In this document: positions 1-4,147 of the stretch, in pieces | Layout of the letters: each line of letters begins with the position of its first letter | Position numbering within the stretch: position 1 is the stretch's first letter | Source: Candidatus Zhuqueibacterota bacterium RBG_16_48_16 | GTDB lineage: Bacteria > Zhuqueibacterota > Zhuqueibacteria > Residuimicrobiales > Sediminimicrobiaceae | Direction: 5' to 3' | Assembly: GCA_001771235.1 (NCBI GenBank) | Contig: METF01000091.1 | Location: forward strand, 2,500-7,760 | DNA: 5,261 nt | Program-made: the position numbers and the translations under genes | The notes under the pieces: generated by a model | What the model was told of the DNA's origin: nothing | The model's database searches: none | What the model saw: the letters and a program-made list of their open reading frames with translations, nothing else

Positions 1-40
1 AATTCGCACAAATTCGTGTGTAATTGGTGCAAATTCGTGG
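1..40. repeat. short direct repeats (degenerate intergenic repeat)
   Basis: The ten-base word CAAATTCGTG occurs at 9-18 and again at 30-39, a spacing of 21 bases, and a related AATTCGCAC lies at 1-9. The element is cut by the window edge, so its full extent is unknown. It lies upstream of the UPF0158 gene. It could be a fragment of a dispersed intergenic repeat of low complexity or a weak regulatory iteron; nothing here decides between them. Confidence 0.35.
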
Positions 41-86
41 TTGTATTTTGTTGGGTTCCGATTTATCGCCTTAGAGTTGAAATAAC

Positions 87-93
87 AAAGGAG
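87..93 (+). promoter_or_regulatory. ribosome binding site for the UPF0158 gene
   Basis: AAAGGAG lies 10 bases before the ATG at 104. It is a near-complete Shine-Dalgarno sequence and fixes the start of the UPF0158 gene. No convincing -35/-10 pair was found in the short upstream sequence available. Confidence 0.75.
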
Positions 94-103
94 TAAGCCA
101 ATC

Positions 104-517
104 ATGAAAATCAATTATGATGATCTTGAAAATGCTTATCACTTTGTCAGCTCGGATCAGAAGTTCATGAACTCGGCCATTCTGTGTAGAGAGACCGGCA
201 AGATTTATTATATCTCCGGGATGGGGGATTCCGATGAGCTTCCCGACGATGTTGATGATCCGGACAGATATATCGGCATACCGCACAAAAAGGATCTCGA
301 CCTCGGTCTCTGGTTGATCGAGGATTTTGTTGCGGAAAGATTGCCGGATAGTATAGCTGAAGTAACGCGCATTTTTCAGCACAAGGGAGCTTATTCACGA
401 TATAAAAGTCTGCTCGAGTCAAAGGGACTGCTCGACGAATGGTACAACTTTGAGAATACCCGCACCAGAGAGGCGTTGATGGAGTGGTGTACGGCGCAGG
501 GAATCGAAGCTGGCTGA
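104..517 (+). CDS. UPF0158 family protein
   Basis: A 137-residue protein that I recognise as UPF0158 (Pfam PF03682), a family of small soluble bacterial proteins with no established function. The family signature is in the second half: IPHKKDLDLG (59-68), the FVAERLPD segment (75-82), FQHKGAYSRYKSLLE (91-105), then GLLDEWYNFENTRTREAL (108-125) and the closing EWC (127-129). The acidic middle part (about 42-54, rich in Asp and Pro) is a likely linker. There is no signal peptide or membrane segment, so a cytoplasmic location is expected. The length is near the family's usual size, so it looks intact. The ATG at 104 is supported by AAAGGAG 10 bases upstream. The next gene starts 126 bases later and is probably transcribed separately. 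No function is proposed. Confidence 0.88.
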   Translation: MKINYDDLENAYHFVSSDQKFMNSAILCRETGKIYYISGMGDSDELPDDVDDPDRYIGIPHKKDLDLGLWLIEDFVAERLPDSIAEVTRIFQHKGAYSRYKSLLESKGLLDEWYNFENTRTREALMEWCTAQGIEAG

Positions 518-594
518 GGCGACTCGGCTATTTTGCCTGAGTATTGTTAGTGATTGTCTCATCATCTCAATTCTCTGAGCATATTTGCAATCAA

Positions 595-610
595 AATGCA
601 AATTTGCATT
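595..610. promoter_or_regulatory. perfect 16-bp palindrome, possible operator
   Basis: AATGCAAATTTGCATT reads the same on both strands with no spacer, as expected of a dimeric repressor site. It ends 34 bases before the ATG at 644 of the DUF4143 ATPase. A weak TTGCTT (609-614) and TATGTT (632-637) pair 17 bases apart overlaps its right edge, which would put transcription start close to the ATG itself. The palindrome is seen directly; the operator role is inference. It is AT-rich, so chance is not excluded. Confidence 0.4.
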
Positions 611-643
611 GCTTTTTACATCCATCTTTTTTATGTTTCACGC

Positions 644-1879
644 ATGTATAATTACATTACTCGTACACTTGAACCTTACCTAATAAAGGCGGCATCAGAG
701 TTCCCGGCCGTCCTGGTGACCGGTCCACGCCAGTCCGGCAAGACCACCATTCTTGGACACACGTTTGCCAAGACTCACAAGTTTGTTTCACTCGATGAGC
801 CTGACCTTCGAATGTTGGCGCTTTCCGATCCACGTTTCTTCATCCAGAGGTACTCACCGCCCGTTGTCTTTGACGAAATCCAATATGTTCCCGAGCTTTT
901 GCACTATATCAAACGGGATATTGACGAACATCGACAGCAGAAAGCACGCTATCTATTATCAGGTTCTCAAAACCTGGCTTTGATGCAGGGACTTTCGGAA
1001 ACACTTGCCGGGCGGGCGGCCGTTCTGTCCTTGCTTTCCCTATCCAACAGGGAAAGAAGCGGATCAGCCAACCAATCACCGTTCTGGCAGAGGGATAAAA
1101 ATTCCGTGAAGCTCGATCAGATACCCACTGAGTTTTACTCCGGTAGTGCTATTATGAAAAATATTTTGCGCAGTAGTTTCCCTGAGTTAGCCGTTGAGCC
1201 CCAGCGAGACGCACGGGCCTGGTTCGCGGCATACGTGCAGACTTATCTTGAGCGGGATGTCCGCAATATCCGCAATGTGGGCAGCCTCAACGATTTTCAG
1301 CGCTTCCTGCAATTACTCGCTACGCGGGTGGCACAGCAAATCAACGTTTCCGATCTGTCGCGTGATATCGGTGTAGCCGTCAACACAATCAAGGCATGGC
1401 TATCTGTGCTGGAAGCAACTTTTCAAATCGTTCTTGTTAGACCATATTTTGTGAATATGGGAAAACGCCTGGTGAAATCACCCAAGCTCTATTTTGTCGA
1501 TCCGGGTTTGGCGGCGCACCTGAGTGGTTTGCAGGACCCGGAGCACGCACTCATGGGGCCCATGGGCGGACCGCTTTTTGAGAACGCCGTTTTTGCGGAA
1601 ATCTATCGCAGCTTTCTACACCGGGGAGAGCAGGCACGGGTCTATTTTTGGCGTACGGCTGCCGGTCACGAGGTTGATTTTATACTGGATTTTGGCACTG
1701 AAATCATCCCGGTTGAGGTCAAATTAAATGCTACGCCGACTCCTGAGCTTGCAAAAAACTTGCACGATTTCATCGCTCTTTTTAAGAACAGGGTGGGGCA
1801 GGCAATTCTCGTATGCTTGACCAATAATGAAACTCAACTTTCGGAGAAAATAACGGCAATCCCATTTGCGTTGCTATAG
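644..1879 (+). CDS. AAA ATPase with DUF4143 C-terminal region
   Basis: A 411-residue P-loop ATPase of the AAA_14/DUF4143 type, whose cellular role is unknown. Walker A is GPRQSGKT (27-34), Walker B is VVFDEI with D77 and E78, and the sensor-1 strand ends in SGSQN (106-110), followed by the typical LAGR (R124). After a linker comes the DUF4143 part: the FAAYVQTYLERDV helix, a winged-helix-like stretch around 225-265 (DLSRDIGVAVNTIKAWL), and the YFVDPGLAAHL strand. The end holds a PD-(D/E)XK-like signature with E343, D345 (HEVDFIL) and E358-x-K360 (VEVK), a fold seen in restriction-type nucleases and often inactive in this family. I chose the ATG at 644 because family members start with a sequence like MYNYITRTLEP. 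The upstream TTG at 554 and ATG at 596 add a 30-residue stretch without family character. No Shine-Dalgarno is visible at 644, so leaderless translation is possible. The gene is intact and runs convergently into the remnant at 1891. Confidence 0.88.
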   Translation: MYNYITRTLEPYLIKAASEFPAVLVTGPRQSGKTTILGHTFAKTHKFVSLDEPDLRMLALSDPRFFIQRYSPPVVFDEIQYVPELLHYIKRDIDEHRQQKARYLLSGSQNLALMQGLSETLAGRAAVLSLLSLSNRERSGSANQSPFWQRDKNSVKLDQIPTEFYSGSAIMKNILRSSFPELAVEPQRDARAWFAAYVQTYLERDVRNIRNVGSLNDFQRFLQLLATRVAQQINVSDLSRDIGVAVNTIKAWLSVLEATFQIVLVRPYFVNMGKRLVKSPKLYFVDPGLAAHLSGLQDPEHALMGPMGGPLFENAVFAEIYRSFLHRGEQARVYFWRTAAGHEVDFILDFGTEIIPVEVKLNATPTPELAKNLHDFIALFKNRVGQAILVCLTNNETQLSEKITAIPFALL

Positions 1880-1890
1880 TAGCACAAACC

Positions 1891-2170
1891 CTATCTTTTA
1901 ACGATTCCCCAATTCCTGATCTTGTACCGTAACGTTTCTGTCAAGATTTTAAGCTGCCGCGCTGTCTTGGTTCCAATCGTTTTTGGTCAGCGCGTGGCGA
2001 ATCAGCTTTTCTTCATAGTCGGCAGGCGACTGTCGCAGCGACGCCGTGGAGGGAAGATTGGCGATTTCATCCAGGAACAACGTCCCATTGTCTACGTTTT
2101 CGATCAAACCCTTTCGAGCAGCATTGGCCCCGGTAAAAGCGCCCCTGACATGGCCATGCAAAAACAGGCA
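1891..2170 (-). pseudogene. remnant of a sigma-54-dependent activator (NtrC family), internally deleted and frameshifted
   Basis: Read on the minus strand, this begins with GHVRGAFTGA (GAFTGA at 2143-2126), the loop that touches sigma-54, and continues to the Walker B segment GTLFLDEIANLP, ending near 2051. In an intact protein well over 100 residues with sensor 1, arginine finger and sensor 2 should follow. Here the sequence jumps within about 10 residues to DYEEKLIRHALTKNDWNQ, the start of a C-terminal Fis-type helix-turn-helix. The frame then stops at about 1950. In the neighbouring frame the family sequence resumes as ARQLKILTETLRYKIRNWGI and ends at a TAG at 1893-1891, so a +1 or -2 indel lies near 1955-1960. 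Walker A and everything before it are missing. The protein cannot be a working activator. Nothing remains of any receiver or sensor domain to tell what signal it answered. Confidence 0.82.
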
Positions 2171-2211
2171 GCGATAAACCCCGCATACCAATCTAAAACG
2201 AAATCTCAATC

Positions 2212-2319
2212 TCATTTAATGTGGGGCTTTATTCCCAGAAATCCGTCAATCGATAAATCCTCATCAATGAACGGCCAATGTATGCCATAGCCGGAGGGCG
2301 ATATTTCGTATTTTCCCCT
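2212..2319 (-). pseudogene. C-terminal remnant of a DUF2442 protein
   Basis: On the minus strand an open frame between a TGA at 2322-2320 and a TGA at 2214-2212 encodes about 35 residues. They contain SPSGYGIHWPFIDEDLSIDG followed by FLGIKP. This matches the conserved end of DUF2442 proteins (GIHWP-x-x-DEDLS-x-x-GLL), small proteins often paired with DUF4160 in toxin-antitoxin-like or mobile contexts. The first half of the domain is missing. Just upstream the reading frame is closed and the sequence turns into the stem-loop array that starts at 2326. The frame after GAAGGGGAAAA suggests a one-base loss in an A run. There is no start codon or ribosome binding site for this piece, so it is not expected to be expressed. 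Confidence 0.68.
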
Positions 2320-2325
2320 TCAAGC

Positions 2326-2526
2326 CGAGAAGGCATATTCCTTCTCGTCGAGGGGTGCCCTTCTTTATAGCCGAAGGACGAGGTCACTTCTCGTCGAGAG
2401 ACGGTATCGTCTCTCGACTATCTCGGAGCCGCCTTTAAGCGAGATAGCGCCCGTATCTAGCCAAGAGATGGCATCGCTCTTCGTTTATAAGAGGATTAGC
2501 TACAGACTACGGACTCGTCTAATCTC
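2326..2526. repeat. array of six consecutive stem-loops
   Basis: Six inverted repeats follow one another with almost no unpaired sequence between them. H1: CGAGAAGG 2326-2333 with CCTTCTCG 2340-2347, loop 6. H2: CCTTC 2359-2363 with GAAGG 2373-2377. H3: GTCGAGAGACG 2393-2403 with CGTCTCTCGAC 2408-2418, loop GTAT. H4: CTATCTCG 2418-2425 with CGAGATAG 2440-2447, starting on the last base of H3. H5: AAGAG 2463-2467 with CTCTT 2477-2481. H6: GAGGATTAG 2491-2499 with CTAATCTC 2519-2526, one bulged G. H1, H3 and H5 resemble each other (AGAGA-y-GG-y-AT-CG core; H3 and H5 agree at 14 of 20 bases), giving a rough A-B unit of 66-69 bases present three times. CTTCTCGTCGAG recurs at 2341-2352 and 2387-2398. 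No protein family is recognisable across it. It may be a BIME-like repeat, a structured RNA, or a decayed mobile element. Confidence 0.7.
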
Positions 2527-2580
2527 ATTCTCCCAATCTTCGTGGAAAATAGCATCATGACGCTCTGCGCCAAACAAGAA

Positions 2581-2610
2581 AGGCTGACAAAAGCACCAAT
2601 ATGTCAGCCT
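2581..2610 (-). terminator. rho-independent terminator of the broken gene at 2625-2931
   Basis: AGGCTGACA (2581-2589) and TGTCAGCCT (2602-2610) form a perfect 9-bp stem with a 12-base loop. On the minus strand the stem is followed by TTCTTGTTTG (2580-2571), a T-rich tail. It lies 15 bases past the TAG stop at 2627-2625, exactly where the terminator of that gene should be. The poor T run makes it a moderate rather than strong terminator. Confidence 0.65.
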
Positions 2611-2624
2611 CTGCAATCCATCAT

Positions 2625-2931
2625 CTATTCCTCAGTTTTCGATGTCATCACCTTCCGCGCCAGCTCAAACTTCATCGTATTTTCCTCACCGTTTTGCCGG
2701 AACGTCCACGCCTGGGTGATGTGGTCTTTATCCTTGAAGGTAATGGCCAGATTGTGCCTATGGCCGTCCGTGGGCTTGGCCAGATTGGTGGCATCCACAA
2801 AAGAAAAGCTGATGATGTTGTCCTCGTTGGCGCCATCGGCACGCATGCGGGGCTGGTTCATGGTTCATAGCCGAGCAATAATGGGTCATCATCAGGTGGG
2901 CGCCATCAAGATGGTACATGGCAATCATGTT
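2625..2931 (-). pseudogene. 5'-truncated, frameshifted conserved hypothetical gene
   Basis: Two overlapping minus-strand frames join into one recognisable C-terminal half. The first frame gives NMIAMYHLDGAHLMMTHYCS (from about 2931). The second gives MNQPRMRADG and then FSFVDATNLAKPTDGHRHNL and ITFKDKDHITQAWTFRQNGE, ending at the TAG at 2627-2625. I recall this order (MYHLDG, MTHYC, NQPRMRA, FVDATN, H-x-L-x-x-x-F-x-D-x-DH, W-x-W/F-x-x-x-G) from a family of roughly 160-170-residue conserved hypothetical proteins of unknown function, often exported. I do not assign a name. The frames are separated by an exact 7-bp tandem duplication (GGTTCAT at 2855-2861 and 2862-2868 on the plus strand). Removing one copy restores a single frame through SAMNQPRM. 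The N-terminal half, including any signal peptide, is absent beyond 2931, so the gene is doubly dead. Confidence 0.75.
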
Positions 2932-2963
2932 TAAGAGCAATTTTCGAGCGCGCAATAAAGGGC

Positions 2964-2992
2964 TTGACTTGATTTATCGTTACCAGTACATT
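2964..2992 (+). promoter_or_regulatory. candidate sigma-70 promoter for the DUF6429 gene
   Basis: TTGACT (2964-2969) and TACATT (2987-2992) are separated by exactly 17 bases. They match the consensus hexamers at five and four of six positions. Transcription would begin near 2999 and give a leader of about 18 bases containing the ribosome binding site at 3005-3009. The good geometry supports it; the weak -10 keeps confidence moderate. Confidence 0.45.
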
Positions 2993-3004
2993 GACCTAAA
3001 AAGT

Positions 3005-3009
3005 AGGAG
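3005..3009 (+). promoter_or_regulatory. ribosome binding site deciding the DUF6429 start
   Basis: AGGAG sits seven bases before the ATG at 3017. The frame is open further upstream to 2918, but no comparable site lies there and the upstream residues lack family character. This site therefore fixes 3017 as the start. Confidence 0.75.
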
Positions 3010-3016
3010 CAGACTG

Positions 3017-3253
3017 ATGGACTACGACAAAGACAAAGTCGATGAAATGCCTCTTGCTCTCCTTTACCTGACAACTTTCAATGACAAGTATAGCGCCAGA
3101 GCATGGAAAGGTTTCGATTGGGGCACAATGAATCGTCTGCATGAGAAAGGCTACATTTCCGATCCCAAAAGCAAGGCAAAGTCTGTGGCTATGGCCGAAG
3201 ATGGCGTCAAGCTATCGGAAGAGCTTTTTAAAAAGCATTTTGGACTTTATTAA
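3017..3253 (+). CDS. DUF6429 family small protein
   Basis: A 78-residue soluble protein that I recognise as DUF6429, a short family of unknown function. The conserved pattern is complete: MDYDKDKVDEM at the start, LALLYLTTF (13-21), the ARAWKGFDW-x-TMNRLHEKGYI stretch (27-47), SDPKSKAKSV (48-57) and a charged helix ending in LFKKHFG. The TMNRLHEKGYISDP segment followed by KSVAMAEDGVKLSEE resembles the recognition helix and wing of winged-helix proteins, which is inference only. The ATG at 3017 is set by AGGAG seven bases upstream, and a promoter-like pair lies at 2964-2992. It is the only intact gene between 1880 and 3400 and sits directly beside broken genes. That suggests it came in with, or outlived, a mobile segment. 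A partial ORF follows five bases after its stop. Confidence 0.82.
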   Translation: MDYDKDKVDEMPLALLYLTTFNDKYSARAWKGFDWGTMNRLHEKGYISDPKSKAKSVAMAEDGVKLSEELFKKHFGLY

Positions 3254-3258
3254 AAAGG

Positions 3259-3384
3259 ATGGAATTTAAAACGGAAATAACAGTCGATGAAGATAGAATG
3301 AAAGATCTACTAAAGAACGCCTTAATCGAGATAATGAAAATTCCCTTTGTGGCACTTTGTGGCTTTGAGTCGTCGTGGCAGTAA
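3259..3384 (+). pseudogene. truncated small ORF downstream of DUF6429
   Basis: A 41-codon frame runs from the ATG at 3259 to the TAA at 3382-3384. Its first 27 residues (MEFKTEITVDEDRM, then KDLLKNALIEIMK) resemble the start of small helical proteins of the antitoxin-like kind beginning T-x-x-TVDE-x-x-MK-x-L-x-x-A-x-x-E. Those usually continue with an acidic stretch to about 70-90 residues. Here the sequence instead turns into IPFVALCGFESSWQ, encoded partly by a ten-base tandem repeat (CTTTGTGGC at 3345-3353 and 3355-3363), and stops. It begins five bases after DUF6429, so it may once have been its operon partner. The G-rich AAAAAGG directly abuts the ATG, too close for a good ribosome binding site. 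It may be a remnant or a chance ORF; the family match is from memory and tentative. Confidence 0.4.
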
Positions 3385-3407
3385 ATTACGGATTCTAATT
3401 GGTCACC

Positions 3408-3962
3408 ATGCCCAACAATACAGAAAAAATCTGGCTGCAATTCAGCGATCAATTAAAATCGTTTATCTCCCGGCAGGTATCGGAAAAGTCTGTCGTGGAT
3501 GATATTCTCCAGGACGTATTTGTAAAAATCCATTCCCGGATCGACACCTTGAATGATGACCTGAAAATTCGCGGCTGGATTTATCAAATCGCCAGGAATA
3601 CTATCATCGATCATTACCGAAAAAAGAAGATCAAATCTGAGGACATCGATCTCATCGGCAATGTCGATGATGATTTCGATGCAGGGCCGGCGCAAAAAAT
3701 CGCCGACGGCTTGAAAGAAATGGTGAGTGATTTGCCGGAAAAATATGCCGAGGCGCTTTTGCTCACCGAATTCCAGGGGCTGAGCCAAAATGAATTGGCG
3801 CAAAAGATCGGGCTGTCGCTTTCTGCTGCAAAATCCCGCGTGCAGCGCGCCCGGGCCATGCTCAAAGACAGCCTGATGAAATGCTGCCACTTTGAATTCG
3901 ACCAATATGGCACCATCATCGACTATCACCCCATTACCTGCTGTTGCTGCCACCGGAATTGA
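3408..3962 (+). CDS. sigZ: SigZ-like ECF sigma factor with cysteine-rich tail
   Basis: A 184-residue sigma-70 family protein of the ECF size class. Region 2 covers about 8-74: the DDILQDVFVKIHSRID core-binding helix (31-46), then IRGWIYQIARNTIIDHYRKKK (54-74), which melts and reads the -10. A short acidic linker (about 77-100) leads to region 4 (108-157), with DLPEKYAEALLLTEFQGLS and the -35-reading helix-turn-helix LSLSAAKSRVQRARAML. After region 4 comes a 27-residue tail, CCHFEFDQYGTIIDYHP and then CCCCH (C159, C160, C178-C181, H182), which I know from the SigZ group. It is suited to binding metal or forming disulfides. No anti-sigma gene is adjacent, so the tail itself may be the sensor. 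The ATG at 3408 fits homologue starts (NTEKIWLQF); a TTG nine bases upstream is the alternative. No clear Shine-Dalgarno is visible at either. The permease gene follows on the same strand. Confidence 0.88.
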   Translation: MPNNTEKIWLQFSDQLKSFISRQVSEKSVVDDILQDVFVKIHSRIDTLNDDLKIRGWIYQIARNTIIDHYRKKKIKSEDIDLIGNVDDDFDAGPAQKIADGLKEMVSDLPEKYAEALLLTEFQGLSQNELAQKIGLSLSAAKSRVQRARAMLKDSLMKCCHFEFDQYGTIIDYHPITCCCCHRN

Positions 3963-4020
3963 CCGATTGTCGTTCAACGAGCCTGGTTGTTTGCTTTGTC
4001 ATTTTTGAGTCATGAATTGA

Positions 4021-4054
4021 GCGATTAGCTTTCAGCGATCAGCATTCAGCTTTG
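4021..4054. repeat. TCAGC micro-repeat cluster
   Basis: Within about 35 bases the words TTAGC, TTCAGC, ATCAGC and TTCAGC follow each other at steps of 6-8 bases. Such decayed AGC-containing tandem repeats are common in intergenic DNA of some Desulfobacterota and other groups. It lies between the sigma factor and the permease; no function is proposed. Confidence 0.35.
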
Positions 4055-4089
4055 TTAAACATGAATAATAATTTTGCATCCTTTTCAAG

Positions 4090-4121
4090 GTAGCTTCGTC
4101 ATCCGGTGTGCAACAAGCTAC
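4090..4121 (+). promoter_or_regulatory. leader stem-loop before the permease gene
   Basis: GTAGCTT (4090-4096) pairs with AAGCTAC (4115-4121) as a 7-bp stem with an 18-base loop. It ends 13 bases before the AAGGAG ribosome binding site. A second pairing, ATCCG (4101-4105) with CGGAT (4121-4125), shares base 4121 and would compete. The element might be a dyad operator or a leader RNA structure. It has no T run, so it is not a terminator. The 185-base gap from 3963 to 4147 contains this and the AGC micro-repeats but no gene. Confidence 0.4.
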
Positions 4122-4134
4122 GGATCATCTTTAA

Positions 4135-4140
4135 AAGGAG
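4135..4140 (+). promoter_or_regulatory. ribosome binding site deciding the permease start
   Basis: AAGGAG lies seven bases before the ATG at 4148. The frame is open back to a GTG at 4106, but that start would place this site inside the gene and add 14 basic residues without family character. The ATG at 4148 is therefore preferred. Confidence 0.8.
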
Positions 4141-4147
4141 CAAAATT

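Noticed and set aside
518..553. AGGC/GCCT inverted repeat after the UPF0158 gene as a terminator
   Set aside because: The stem is only four base pairs and is not followed by a T run.
1868..1885. TGCTA/TAGCA hairpin at the end of the ATPase gene
   Set aside because: Five base pairs with a three-base loop overlapping the stop codon and no T tract directly after it; too weak to call a terminator.
1922..2290. Open frame of 122 codons on the plus strand
   Set aside because: It runs antisense to the sigma-54 activator and DUF2442 remnants, whose minus-strand residues match known families. It has no family character and no ribosome binding site.
2326..2526. CRISPR array
   Set aside because: The repeats are inverted, differ strongly in sequence from unit to unit, and have no constant-length spacers; no cas gene is present.
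2542..2934. Open frame of 130 codons on the plus strand
   Set aside because: It is the antisense shadow of the minus-strand conserved hypothetical pseudogene and its terminator.
3223..3236. Palindrome GCTTTTTAAAAAGC as a terminator
   Set aside because: It lies inside the DUF6429 coding region before the stop codon, has no loop, and is explained by the codons for Glu-Leu-Phe-Lys-Lys-His.
3453..3977. Long open frame of 174 codons on the minus strand
   Set aside because: It is fully antisense to the sigma factor, which has clear region 2 and region 4 motifs.
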